This document shows, piece by piece, positions 1 through 8,614 of a stretch of DNA of 57,287 bases. The stretch comes from CAYUMU01 sp964445985 (lineage in GTDB: Bacteria; Planctomycetota; Planctomycetia; Pirellulales; S012-138). The DNA is taken from assembly GCA_964445985.1 (NCBI GenBank), contig CAYUMU010000036.1, positions 1 through 57,287 on the forward strand, given 5' to 3'. The notes under the pieces were generated by a model. That model did not search any database and was not told the DNA's origin. It was given only the letters and a program-made list of their open reading frames with translations. Every line of letters begins with the position of its first letter. The stretch's first letter is position 1. The position numbers and the translations under genes were made by a program.

Positions 1-46
1 CTATTACAAGGTTTGGAGCGCAAGCTCACTTTTTCCAGTCCCCACC

Positions 47-181
47 GTGCTAGCATATCGTCCGATTCGTAAGGACTTAAGTGTGCTAGCAGTGGTCGAC
101 ATTGGCCGTGCCAGCATCCTTAACTTCTTACACCATGGTGAGCCGTGCTAGCACTTGCATAACATTCTAACGCGTCGGGTT
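47..181 (+). repeat. Left-truncated copy of palindromic MITE-like element
   Basis: This is a near-identical copy of the element at 15251-15374. It carries four GTGCTAGCA-type boxes starting at 47, 83, 108 (GTGCCAGCA) and 145, with spacings of 36, 25 and 37, exactly as in the other copy. The left terminal inverted repeat is missing because the sequence before 47 is unrelated; the right terminus, CTAGCACTTGCATAA, is present. No protein coding is apparent. Confidence 0.8.
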
Positions 182-268
182 GCAAAGAATAAGGCACTCA
201 AAACACCGGGGGCCAGCCGCGAAAAGCCAGGGAAACTGCACCGCACCTAGAAAACGGTAGGGCGAGGA
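165..268 (+). repeat. Mosaic intergenic repeat, modules B and D
   Basis: It starts with the ACGCGTCGGGTTG module, followed by a roughly 85-bp module running from GCAAAGAAT to ACGGTAGGG. The second module recurs almost unchanged at 10938-11022. It directly abuts the GTGCTAGCA element, so separate repeat modules are joined here. Confidence 0.8.
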
Positions 269-438
269 AAAACAATAGCCACCAAGGCAACGCCGCCACG
301 GTACGCCTGCTTCCTTACCTCATAGCCGCCGGCCCCCACCGCCCCTCTCAAAAAAATGCCCATCTCTCCAAAAATACATATTGGTCCGTTCATATCTTTT
401 TGGCACATTAGGGGGCGCGTCATTAAGTCGCAACTCTC

Positions 439-474
439 GTCATTCTCGTGAAGACGGGGGGGCGGGAATCCAGG
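439..474. repeat. REP-like palindromic repeat (ATTCCCGC family), degenerate
   Basis: CATTCTCGTG and GGCGGGAATCC flank a G-rich centre. This resembles the copies at 24909-24932, 38756-38804 and 49952-49977. Between modules, 269-789 holds no convincing gene; the short frames there have no ribosome binding site or recognisable domain. Confidence 0.5.
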
Positions 475-699
475 CCGGCGGATGCAACTCTGCAAACACC
501 ATTGGCCCGGAAGCGAACGGCATCACCGGAAGTCATTCTTCAGCTCGCCGCGAATCTCGATCGCCAGGCCGACGACCCAAGGCCACCCATCACCCCACCA
601 GCCACATCTATCAACCCAAAAAACTCACCCGCCACGATCCAAAAGTAACGAACCTCCACACCCTCTCAAATTTGCAATCCAACGCCCCCTTTCTCGCAT

Positions 700-781
700 C
701 AACTCCGAACAACCACGTCTGCAACTCCAAACTCCCCATTCTCCACTCCGAACTCCCCATTCCGAACTCCCCACTCCGAAG
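700..781 (+). repeat. Short tandem repeat, unit about 14 nt
   Basis: Imperfect tandem copies of a unit close to CCGAACTCCCCATT sit immediately before the ATPase gene start at 790. The tract is pyrimidine-rich on this strand. It could be slippage-generated filler or could affect expression of the next gene; the sequence does not decide. Confidence 0.75.
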
Positions 782-789
782 AGTTTCCC

Positions 790-1887
790 ATGCTGTCTCT
801 AGCTCACATCCAATCGAAGCCGCTGCGCTGGCTCTGGCCCAATCATTTCCCTCTCGGCAAACTGTCGCTGCTGGTAGGCGAAAGCGGCGCCGGCAAGTCG
901 TTCGTGGCCCTCGATCTGGCGGCTCGAACCTCCGCCGGCTTGCCCTGGCCGCTTTCAGACGAGTCGCCCCACTCGTCCGGCGGCGTCCTCTTGCTAACGG
1001 CGGAAAACGATCTCGCCGACACCATTTGCCCTCGCCTCACGGCGGCCGGAGCGAATCTCGACCGCATCATGCCTTTTCCAGACGAGCCATCCCCGGCGGA
1101 CGACTCCCCGCCGTTTTCGCTGCCCAATGATCTGGCCGCGCTCGAACAGGCAATCGCCAGCACGCCCGACTGTCGCCTGGTGATTATCGACCCGCTCACG
1201 GCGTTTCTGCCTCAAACCCGCGCCCGCCGGCGGCCCGACTGGCCCGCCATCTTTAAGCCGCTCGCCGCGCTGGCAGCCCGCGCCGGCGTGGCCATTGTGG
1301 CCGTGGTGTCGTTCATCGCCAGCACTTCCCCGGCGGCCAATCACCGCACGGCCGCCACGCTCGCGGCCCAAGCCGGCCCCGGTTGCGTCTGGCGCGTCGC
1401 CGCCGATCCGCAAGAACCCAGCCTGCGTTGGTTGCTGCCCATCAAGAACAACCTGGCCCCCAAAAACATGCCGCTGGCGTTCGAGCTTGCCTCCCCGCCC
1501 GACCAATCCGCGGCCCAGGTCATCTGGAACCAGGCCCGCTCCGCCACCGCGCCCCTCGACCCGCTTCGCCCGGCCCGCCGAACAGCCCAGCGCAATCCCT
1601 CACCAGACAAAGCCAGCGCCCCATCCCATACTCTGCCCAATACCCCGCAAAAGCCCAGCGAGAATCCCCGGCAGCACACCATCCAGCGCACGGCCGCCTG
1701 GCTTGTCGATTTGCTCAAGAGCCACGGCGGCCTCCTCTCCGCCTCACAAGTTCGCCACTCCGCCGAGTTGGAACATATTTCGCCCCGCATCCTGAATCTC
1801 GCCAGGGAAAAAGCCAACATCCACGCCCAGCCCTCCGGCCTCCCCGGCGTTAATGTTTGGTCGCTCCCCGAACCAACCACCGCCTAA
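790..1887 (+). CDS. RepA-like AAA ATPase (AAA_25 / RecA-fold)
   Basis: This 365-aa protein is a soluble P-loop ATPase. The Walker A motif GESGAGKS lies near residues 29-36, and a hydrophobic strand ending in aspartate (LVIIDPL, about residue 134) fits Walker B. The layout matches RepA/DnaB-related RecA-fold ATPases found on plasmids and as cargo in bacterial chromosomes, where they often accompany primases or excision functions. The middle (about 250-300) is Pro/Ser-rich linker, and the last 70 residues look like a small helical, possibly winged-helix, domain. No primase, integrase or replication origin is visible beside it, so its role is open. The start is the ATG at 790; no good Shine-Dalgarno is present. 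Confidence 0.75.
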   Translation: MLSLAHIQSKPLRWLWPNHFPLGKLSLLVGESGAGKSFVALDLAARTSAGLPWPLSDESPHSSGGVLLLTAENDLADTICPRLTAAGANLDRIMPFPDEPSPADDSPPFSLPNDLAALEQAIASTPDCRLVIIDPLTAFLPQTRARRRPDWPAIFKPLAALAARAGVAIVAVVSFIASTSPAANHRTAATLAAQAGPGCVWRVAADPQEPSLRWLLPIKNNLAPKNMPLAFELASPPDQSAAQVIWNQARSATAPLDPLRPARRTAQRNPSPDKASAPSHTLPNTPQKPSENPRQHTIQRTAAWLVDLLKSHGGLLSASQVRHSAELEHISPRILNLAREKANIHAQPSGLPGVNVWSLPEPTTA

Positions 1888-1908
1888 CCATCCACCAGCC
1901 CCTATTCC

Positions 1909-3147
1909 CTATTCCCTCCCGAAGAATTGTTCTTCGCGGGGCAGGGCAATGACTCTCCAGGTGCCGGGGTAGAACCGCACGATGTGCGTGGGGCGGTAGC
2001 CTTCCAGCAGCATGTCGCATTGCAGCCGAACTTGCACGCCGCTGCCGCCCGGTTCGACAGGCACGCTTTGAACTTCCAGAATCGCCGCGCCCTTGCGGTC
2101 GTTCACGGGGTCGTAAGTCATCAGGCTCTTGCGGGCCACGGCGAGTCCGCCCCGCGGGGTGGGAGGTTTGGCGCCCGGCGTAACCGCCACAAAGGGCGTG
2201 CCGGCGGGGGGCTCGGGAATCAAGGTCAACTCGTCGAACAGCTTGGGATCGACGCCGCCAAAGAAAGTGACGGTGACGATCTGGGCCTTGTCGTCCACCG
2301 CATCGACCCAGCCAGCCAGGCCGCGCTCGCGAATGTGGTTGCGATGCTTCTCCAATTGATGGGCCGTGGCCTGCTGGCGGCTGGATTCGTCGAGCCAGAC
2401 GTCGAGGATCCGGCCCGGCCCATACAGGGTGCTCCAGGTGAGATTGAACAGCACTTGTTGGCCGGCGGCCAAGGCGTCGAGATGAGCGAACCCCTGGCCC
2501 TGGTAAACGCGGCTGGCCGTGGTCAGATCGAACGCCTGGGGTTTGCCGATGGCTTTGCCGCCCTGCTGCAACGTGGCCACGAGCTTTTTGGCGGCCAGGT
2601 CCACCGAATCGATGTTCCAAATTTGCCGTTGACGGGCGTGGTAAGAAAAATCGTCTTCGAGCTGGAAACAGCGGCCGAAGTCGAACTCAGGCGTCTTGCG
2701 ATTGTTGTTGGCGGGCGGAGGCGGCCTGTTGTCGTCGGGAGCCCGCGGATAGAACAGGCCGTGCAGGTGCGTCCCCAGGGGAATATCTTGCAGCGCGGCG
2801 GGCGACCCGTGGTAGTAAATGGCGCCGTAAGGCAGCATCACGGCATCGACCGGCAGGTCCCACACGCCGCGGTCCTGGCTGTCATTGCGGTCAACGCGCA
2901 GGTGGAACCGCCGTTCCAAATGGTCCACCCAGATCAACTCGCCCGAGATGGCATGCGCGGAGCCAGCCGGCGGAAACTGGCCATCCACCAGGGCATACCA
3001 ATCGAGCGTCGGCGTTTTGTCCTTGGGGTTCTTGGGCTTCTGGGGCTGGACCGGTCCATCGGCGTCGGTGCGGAAGGGTCGCTGCTCTTGGGCAGGCAGG
3101 AGCGAGGCCGCGAAGCAGATGCTGAGAGCAACAAGGAACAGGCGCAT
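1909..3147 (-). CDS. Secreted protein of unknown function
   Basis: A 412-aa protein with a clear signal peptide (MRLFLVALSICFAASLLPAQ) and then a Pro/Lys-rich stretch. The body alternates predicted beta segments with charged loops (for example GELIWVDHLERRFHLRVDR), suggesting a beta-rich periplasmic or surface protein. I do not recognise a family. The ATG at 3147 puts the signal peptide at the N-terminus; an in-frame GTG lies three codons upstream at 3156, and neither has a strong Shine-Dalgarno. It lies 109 bp downstream of the DUF1552 gene on the same strand, so co-transcription is plausible. It converges with the ATPase gene. Confidence 0.75.
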   Translation of the reverse strand: MRLFLVALSICFAASLLPAQEQRPFRTDADGPVQPQKPKNPKDKTPTLDWYALVDGQFPPAGSAHAISGELIWVDHLERRFHLRVDRNDSQDRGVWDLPVDAVMLPYGAIYYHGSPAALQDIPLGTHLHGLFYPRAPDDNRPPPPANNNRKTPEFDFGRCFQLEDDFSYHARQRQIWNIDSVDLAAKKLVATLQQGGKAIGKPQAFDLTTASRVYQGQGFAHLDALAAGQQVLFNLTWSTLYGPGRILDVWLDESSRQQATAHQLEKHRNHIRERGLAGWVDAVDDKAQIVTVTFFGGVDPKLFDELTLIPEPPAGTPFVAVTPGAKPPTPRGGLAVARKSLMTYDPVNDRKGAAILEVQSVPVEPGGSGVQVRLQCDMLLEGYRPTHIVRFYPGTWRVIALPREEQFFGRE

Positions 3148-3256
3148 GGCGAGCACGGGTGTCTCGGTGGATGGATGGCGGTCGTTTGTGGATACAACCG
3201 GCGGACAAAAAGGCGGTGCTTCTTGCCCGGGTGCGGATGTTGCGGTGAAGCCCGGC

Positions 3257-4636
3257 TTACGCCATCAGCTCCGTCAGCGGACGCACGCTGTCTTGGAACT
3301 GCTGGGCGGGCACGTCGGCTTGCTGCAGCATGGTGAGCAACAGGTTGCTAAGGCGGGCGTCGCTATCGACGGGCCGCGAGCAAATGCGGTAGTGATTCTG
3401 GGCGTCGGCCACGTTGTATTGACCGATCTTGGGCAGGTTGAAGTCCACATGTTGGCCATGCTTGTAACCCAGCGCCTTGCCGCCAGCCAGCAAGGTGGGC
3501 AGGTTGGCGTTGCCGTGGCTGTGACCGTAAGCCATGCCGCTTCCCCACAGCACTTGGGTGGTATCGAGCAGCGGTTGGCCGTGTTCGTCTTGGGTGGCCT
3601 TGAGCTGGTCGAGGAAGTAGCTGAGCTGCTCGACCAGGAACGTATCGGTTTGCGTCAGCCGGCGAAGCTGCTCGGGGTCGCCGTTGTGGTGCGACAGTCC
3701 GTGGCGGGTTTGCGAGATGCCGATATCGGGGATCGCGCCGCCGTTGGATTCGCTGCAAATCATGCAGGTAATCACCCGCGTGGAGTCGGTCCGCAACGCC
3801 ATGACCATGAGATCGTAGAACAGGCGGTGGTACTCGGAGACCACGCTCATATCGATCTTGCGGCTCAGGTGGGCCGCGTCGTCGCTGTCGAGCGTGGGCT
3901 TGGGAACGCTCAACCACGAGTCGGCCCGCTGGGTGCGAACTTCCACCTGGCGGACGGCGGTCAGGTATTCATCGAGCTTGTTGCGGTCTTCGCTGCCCAG
4001 CTTGCCGGTCACCTTCCGGGCGTCTTCGGCCACCAGGTCGAGAATGCTGCCGCGGCGGCTCAGGCGGCGGCGAATCGACTCCTTGCTCTCCTTTTCCACG
4101 CCGAACAGCGTATTGAAAATATTGACCGTGTTGCGTTCGGCGGGGATCTGGATGCCGTCGCGGCTCCAGGCGAGCGAGTGGCCTTCCACGGCCATTTCGA
4201 GCGAGGCGAAGCGGGTCGTCTGACCTTGCACTTCGGCCATCAGCTGGTCGGCCGAGACCGTGTTGCGGAAGGCGCCGCCGTCGCCGGGCACATCGGCCCC
4301 GGTGAGCCACACCTTGTCGCAATTGTGATGTTTGCCAATCACCAGGGGATGGTGCAGGCCGCTGATCGGGGTCACGTCTTGCCGATGCCGTTCGAGCGAC
4401 TGCAGCGGGCCAGAGAACTCGAAGTCGGCGCCCGCCTTTTCGATTTGCCACGTAAGCGTGTTCACGCCGTTGGGAATATAGAGAAACACGCTCCGCTTGG
4501 GCTTGGCTTCGGCCGGCTTGCCGTCGGCCCCGGCCAAGACCATGCAGTCGAGCATGGGCAGCGCCATGCTAACCCCGATGCCCCGCAGCACGTCGCGTCG
4601 ATTCATGCGCCAGCGATTGGAAAGGATATTGCTCAT
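3257..4636 (-). CDS. DUF1552 domain-containing secreted protein
   Basis: A 459-aa protein of the DUF1552 family, typical of planctomycetes and Verrucomicrobia. The N-terminus MNRRDVLRGIGVSMALPMLD resembles a Tat-type signal (RR followed by a hydrophobic run), implying export in a folded state. Diagnostic stretches are YIPNGVNTLTW near residue 55, SADQLMAEV, and WGSGMAYGHSHGNANLPTLL near the C-terminus. Family members sit beside DUF1592 cytochrome-like proteins, as here, where the DUF1592 gene lies 94 bp upstream on the same strand. The biochemical function is not established; the fold resembles the sulfatase/DUF1501 group. A heptamer repeat occupies the gap between the two genes. Confidence 0.92.
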   Translation of the reverse strand: MSNILSNRWRMNRRDVLRGIGVSMALPMLDCMVLAGADGKPAEAKPKRSVFLYIPNGVNTLTWQIEKAGADFEFSGPLQSLERHRQDVTPISGLHHPLVIGKHHNCDKVWLTGADVPGDGGAFRNTVSADQLMAEVQGQTTRFASLEMAVEGHSLAWSRDGIQIPAERNTVNIFNTLFGVEKESKESIRRRLSRRGSILDLVAEDARKVTGKLGSEDRNKLDEYLTAVRQVEVRTQRADSWLSVPKPTLDSDDAAHLSRKIDMSVVSEYHRLFYDLMVMALRTDSTRVITCMICSESNGGAIPDIGISQTRHGLSHHNGDPEQLRRLTQTDTFLVEQLSYFLDQLKATQDEHGQPLLDTTQVLWGSGMAYGHSHGNANLPTLLAGGKALGYKHGQHVDFNLPKIGQYNVADAQNHYRICSRPVDSDARLSNLLLTMLQQADVPAQQFQDSVRPLTELMA

Positions 4637-4655
4637 GTTGCTAGGTTCCTGGGGA

Positions 4656-4722
4656 GGTAGCTAGTTGTTGGTGGCTGGTTGCTAGTGGCTAGTTCTGTAT
4701 TTACCAGCTACCAGCCACCAGT
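4656..4722. repeat. Heptamer repeat pair in inverted arrangement
   Basis: Two short arrays built on GCTGGTG / GCTAGTG-like heptamers face each other (4656-4692 and complementary 4702-4722), giving a possible imperfect hairpin between the DUF1592 and DUF1552 genes. The same heptamer family forms a longer array at 41049-41125. Confidence 0.7.
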
Positions 4723-4730
4723 CCCGCGCT

Positions 4731-7298
4731 TCAGCGTTTCTCAAACAAGTCCGAAAGCACCAGGGCTTTCACAATTTCACGCAAACGGTAATTGTGGTCG
4801 CGGCTCACCTCGGCAATCGCCGCCAGCTCGTCCTGGTCGTCGAACGACATCGTTCGCCGCAGGCCATAGGTGGCCAGTTTTTCGATCAGCGCCGCGCTAA
4901 AGGTATCCACGTCGTCCAGCAGCAGTTGCTTGAATTCTTCAGGCGTATTGTAGCCGCGGCCGTCGGCCAGTTTGCCGGCCGGGTTGACCTTCGGGTTCTG
5001 GCCGGTCCCTTCCACGATTTCTTCGGTTCGCCAGCGGCCGATGGCGTCGTAGTTTTCGAAGGCCAAACCCAGCGGGTCAATCTTGGCGTGGCACGAGGCA
5101 CAGCGAGGGTCGTGAATGTGGGCTTCCAGCTTCATCCGCAGCGTGGCCTTGGGGGCGTCGATCGGGTTGGTTTCGATGGGATCGACATTGGCCGGCGGAG
5201 GCGGCGGGGTCTTGCCGAGGATGGCTTCCGAAAGCCACTTGCCGCGGTGCACGGGCCGGTGACGGGTGCCGTCGGAGGTTTGCGAGAGGATGGCGGCCTG
5301 GGTCAGCAGCCCTCCCCGGCGGCTATCGGCAGGCAGGTTCACCCGCACGTAGTCGTCTCGCGGCAAGCCATTGTCGGGCAGTCCATAGAACGCGGCCAGG
5401 CGGGCGTTGAGCATCGTCCAGTCGGAGTGGATGAACTCGCGGAGGGTAAGATCGTTATGCAGCACTTCGTGGAAGAATGCCTTGGATTCGCCGATCATGC
5501 TCTGTTCAAGGTGCGCGTCGTAATCGGGGTAGAGCTGTTTGTCGGGCGGAAATTGCCCCACCTTGCGCAGGTTGAGCCATTGGGTGGCGAACGAGTCGCT
5601 GAACCGCCGGGCACGGGGGTCGGCGATCATGCGGGCAAACTGCCTCGCGCGCTCGGACTTGTCTCGCAGCTGGCCTTGCTCGGCCAGCTCCAACAGTTCG
5701 TCGTCGGGCATGGTGCTCCACAGCAGGTACGACATCCGCGAGGCGATTTCCCAGTCGTTGAGCGTGGCGCGGTCGGAGTTTTCATCGCCTTCGGCAACGA
5801 ACAGGAAGCTCTTCGAGCACAGAATCGCCAGCATGCCGGCCTTGACGGCGTCCGGGAATGGTTCGCCCGCCGCCAGTTCGTCTTTCACAATGGCCATGTA
5901 ACCGTCGAGCTCTTGTTCGGCGACAGGGCGGCGGAAGGCGCGGTGGGTCATGCGGCGGAAGCCGTCGCGCACCAGTTCCAGGTTGCCGGTGGCCGGGTCA
6001 ACGGGCGGTTGCCTGGCTGGCTTCTTGCCTCCGGGAGGAATACTGGCCACCGGCGGCAACGATTCGGGAGGGAAGAACTCGTCGCGCCGCTGCTGCTCTT
6101 CGGGCGTAATGAGCGGACCGCGGATCGTGAGCGAATCCAAAATCAGGAACGGGTAACGCGGATTGCCTTGCTCGTCGGTCAGTTTCATTTGCCAGGGGAT
6201 GCGGCCGTCTTTGATGCTGACAAAGGGCCGGCGTCCGTGGCGGCCCGAGCGCGGGTTGTTGGAGGGGCCGGGGACTTCGTTAATCACAAAGATGCTGGGG
6301 CGGCCCTTGGGCAGGTGCGCCGTGAAGGTGACGGTGGTCGGGGCGTCTTCGGGGGCGATCACGTCTTGTTGGTGCAGCACGCGATCGAGCTTGGTTTCGT
6401 AGACAAACAGCCGCGGAGCCCGGCCGTTTTCGGGCTTGAGGCCGCTGAGGGTGTAGCTGATTTCATAGATGCCGGCCTCGGGAAGCGTAACCGAACCGGT
6501 GTAGCGGAAGATGTCGCCGGCCCACATTTCAAAGCGCACCTTGTCGAGCAGGCCCAGCTCTCGCAGGCGTTCGCGATGCGACTCTTCGATCTGGGTTTCG
6601 AGCACGGCGGGGCGGAAGAAATCGACAGGCTCCGGCTTGGTGGCCGGGTAGGCTTCGGCCAGGACCACTTCGGCGGCGTTGAGATACTTTTCAATATTCG
6701 ACGGCGAGAGCGTCATGACCGAGCCAATCCGCTCGAAGCCGCGCCATTCGGCGTCTTCCAAGAATCCGCCGGGATCGGTGGCGTCGAAATGCACGCCAAG
6801 CAGGTCGCGGACGGTGTTCACATATTCGTCGCGTGTGAGCCGGTTGTAAGAAACGCGGCCGCGGGCGGCCAGGCGGGCGGCTTCGCCTGCTTTCATGCGG
6901 TCCGAAAGCCACTCCACAATGGCCGCGCTTTGCTCCGCGGTGGGGCGGTTCGGCACGTCTTCGGGCGGCATTTCGTCGGAGCTGATCCGCTCCATGATTT
7001 CCAGCCACTGCGGCGTGTTTTCAAAGCCGACCTTGCCGGAGAGCGAATCGATGCGGAAATCGCTTTGTTTGGAGCCTTCGCCATGGCAGCCGAGACAGTT
7101 GGTTTTGAAGTACGCCTGCACGTGCGGGGCCAGCCCTGCGGCGGCGCTGCCGGGAGCGGTTTCGGCAGCCGTCACGCACCGTGATGGCGATAGCCCCGCG
7201 AGCGTGACCAGAATCGCTGGCAGGGACCAACGAGCCAAACGAGCCAGGGAACGGAACCGAGCGGCAGGTGGGGTCGTGGCTACGAAAGGCATCGTCAT
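4731..7298 (-). CDS. DUF1592 domain protein with N-terminal cytochrome-like PSCyt1 motif
   Basis: This 855-aa exported protein has a leader with a hydrophobic stretch at about residues 24-40. A haem-binding CLGCH motif at residues 68-72 follows, then the order typical of the family: DUF1587 (NRLTRDEYVNTVRDLLG, about 150), DUF1595/DUF1592 (middle, LNDWEIASRMSYLLWSTMPD), DUF1588 with a second CxxCH-type motif (CASCHAKIDPLG, about 732) and DUF1585 at the C-terminus. These proteins are abundant in planctomycetes and are predicted periplasmic c-type cytochromes, possibly linked to polysaccharide breakdown, though no reaction is established. It is upstream of the DUF1552 gene on the same strand, probably in one operon. 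The start is uncertain between ATGs at 7298 and 7292. Confidence 0.92.
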   Translation of the reverse strand: MTMPFVATTPPAARFRSLARLARWSLPAILVTLAGLSPSRCVTAAETAPGSAAAGLAPHVQAYFKTNCLGCHGEGSKQSDFRIDSLSGKVGFENTPQWLEIMERISSDEMPPEDVPNRPTAEQSAAIVEWLSDRMKAGEAARLAARGRVSYNRLTRDEYVNTVRDLLGVHFDATDPGGFLEDAEWRGFERIGSVMTLSPSNIEKYLNAAEVVLAEAYPATKPEPVDFFRPAVLETQIEESHRERLRELGLLDKVRFEMWAGDIFRYTGSVTLPEAGIYEISYTLSGLKPENGRAPRLFVYETKLDRVLHQQDVIAPEDAPTTVTFTAHLPKGRPSIFVINEVPGPSNNPRSGRHGRRPFVSIKDGRIPWQMKLTDEQGNPRYPFLILDSLTIRGPLITPEEQQRRDEFFPPESLPPVASIPPGGKKPARQPPVDPATGNLELVRDGFRRMTHRAFRRPVAEQELDGYMAIVKDELAAGEPFPDAVKAGMLAILCSKSFLFVAEGDENSDRATLNDWEIASRMSYLLWSTMPDDELLELAEQGQLRDKSERARQFARMIADPRARRFSDSFATQWLNLRKVGQFPPDKQLYPDYDAHLEQSMIGESKAFFHEVLHNDLTLREFIHSDWTMLNARLAAFYGLPDNGLPRDDYVRVNLPADSRRGGLLTQAAILSQTSDGTRHRPVHRGKWLSEAILGKTPPPPPANVDPIETNPIDAPKATLRMKLEAHIHDPRCASCHAKIDPLGLAFENYDAIGRWRTEEIVEGTGQNPKVNPAGKLADGRGYNTPEEFKQLLLDDVDTFSAALIEKLATYGLRRTMSFDDQDELAAIAEVSRDHNYRLREIVKALVLSDLFEKR

Positions 7299-7490
7299 AT
7301 GGCAGGCAGGTAAGACGGCCGCGCCCAGCCGGGGAGCCGATGGTTGCGGAATGGTAGGCGGCGCCCCGATCGTACGCTCAAGGGGGGGGTAGGTTCACGA
7401 CTTTCAGTTTACCTGAGTTTCGGCCAATTCCATCCCAAAAAGTGGGCAAAGCTTGCCTCGGCAGAGATAAATCAACGGATTTGCATGTGA

Positions 7491-7784
7491 TTGATCCGAG
7501 CATCCGAGAATTCCGGCCTACCGCAAGCGCAATCCAGGGAGCCAGCGCGTTCGGTTGTTTTTTTGGCTCCGACTTCCTTATTGGCGAATTGTAATGCACT
7601 TGTGGATAAAAAAGGCTGGAGTCGGTCGTATGCAATTACCGAAGCCGTGCTACACCTGTTAAACTCGAACCAGCTTAGCGGGGAGAAGGAGTTGCAATCC
7701 AGGCATGGATACGGGCGCCTTCGGCAGCGCATTCTCACTGCTGCCGCCACGAAAACGCGGGCCACTCCCTCGCGTGAAAGGTAA
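7491..7784 (+). CDS. Possible small ribbon-helix-helix DNA-binding protein
   Basis: A 97-aa frame in a region with AT-richer base use. The stretch APTSLLANCNALVDKK followed by GWSRSYAITEAVLHLL fits a CopG/Arc-type ribbon-helix-helix domain: a strand, a helix, a Gly-x-Ser-x-Ser turn and a second helix ending in Leu-Leu. Such proteins are often antitoxins or autoregulators. It lies 62 bp upstream of the 255-aa gene on the same strand and could regulate that cassette. The start is weak: TTG at 7491 or TTG at 7563, with no good Shine-Dalgarno, and the basic C-terminal tail is unremarkable. It may be degraded or spurious. Confidence 0.4.
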   Translation: MIRASENSGLPQAQSREPARSVVFLAPTSLLANCNALVDKKGWSRSYAITEAVLHLLNSNQLSGEKELQSRHGYGRLRQRILTAAATKTRATPSRER

Positions 7785-7846
7785 TGCGGCCAGCTGTCTT
7801 GGGTGTATAATCAGGTAGTACCCCTTCGCGATCTTTTTGGCTCGCC

Positions 7847-8614
7847 ATGAATAAGCCAGCGCATATTGTTGTCGAAATCTCTGGGCCTGGAGCACAGGTC
7901 CAGTGCATTCGGTTGCGCGATCTAATCGAAATCCTTTCCGATTTAGAACGCGCCCTGGTTTCAACCGCGAACCCCGGCCATGATCCAGCCAGTGACGTCA
8001 AGATAAGCCTGGTTCGCATGGAGCGGAAACTGGCCCGCTGGCACCTTCGCGGCAGTATGCGAGTTCGAAACGCGGCTGAAAAAATTGCAACTGCAATCGA
8101 GGCACAAACTGCCCAAATCTTACCTCAACCGGCGACGGAACACATTCGCGACATGCACCGCAGGGCCGTTAAGCGGGGCTGGTCGATTACATTTGGGAAT
8201 GCGACGTTCTCAACCAAGATAGAGCCGGATCGAGAGATCTTTGCCGACCCAGTCATTAAAGGGACGACTACGGTTTTCGGAAAGTTAATGGGGGTTGGCG
8301 GGCGCAGACCACGAGCAAAGATTGAGTTGCCAAACGCGAAGCTCTTTACCGCTGATGTCGGCGACGTGGAGCTTGCGAAACAGCTTGGCAACATGTTGTA
8401 CAAGTTTGTTTCACTCAATGGCGATGCGCGCTGGTACACAAAATCACTTGAGTTAAGTCACTTCAGAATCAGAGAGATTGGGGCATTTAATGAGACGCGC
8501 GCAAATCCTAGGACTGCATTTGACGCGTTACGTTTAATCGCGCCTGGCACATGGGATGACATTGACCCCGACAGGTACATTCGCGACTTGCGTGATGACG
8601 AGCATGCCGAATGA
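7847..8614 (+). CDS. Unrecognised 255-aa protein coupled to PIN-domain gene
   Basis: I do not recognise a family. The N-terminal 120 residues look alpha/beta (RDLIEILSDLERAL is a strong amphipathic helix). The C-terminal half is beta-rich with glycine turns (KGTTTVFGKLMGVGGRRP, LFTADVGDVELAKQLGNML, LELSHFRIREIG). It has no signal peptide, no membrane segment and no cysteine pair suggesting zinc. Its stop codon overlaps the start of the PIN gene by four bases (ATGA at 8611-8614), so the two are translationally coupled and likely act together. Base composition is visibly AT-richer than the flanking genes, consistent with horizontal acquisition. It could be the partner or regulator of the PIN nuclease. 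Confidence 0.8.
   Translation: MNKPAHIVVEISGPGAQVQCIRLRDLIEILSDLERALVSTANPGHDPASDVKISLVRMERKLARWHLRGSMRVRNAAEKIATAIEAQTAQILPQPATEHIRDMHRRAVKRGWSITFGNATFSTKIEPDREIFADPVIKGTTTVFGKLMGVGGRRPRAKIELPNAKLFTADVGDVELAKQLGNMLYKFVSLNGDARWYTKSLELSHFRIREIGAFNETRANPRTAFDALRLIAPGTWDDIDPDRYIRDLRDDEHAE

Noticed and set aside
448..648. Short plus-strand frames before the ATPase gene
   Set aside because: Several overlapping frames exist but none has a Shine-Dalgarno, signal peptide or domain; the region is made of repeats.
2885..4660. 591-codon plus-strand frame
   Set aside because: Antisense to the DUF1552 gene and the secreted protein gene; no ribosome binding site or motif.
4794..7184. Long plus-strand open frame of 796 codons
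   Set aside because: It is antisense to the DUF1592 gene, His/Gly/Val/Arg-rich with no domain, as expected from codon bias in high-GC DNA.
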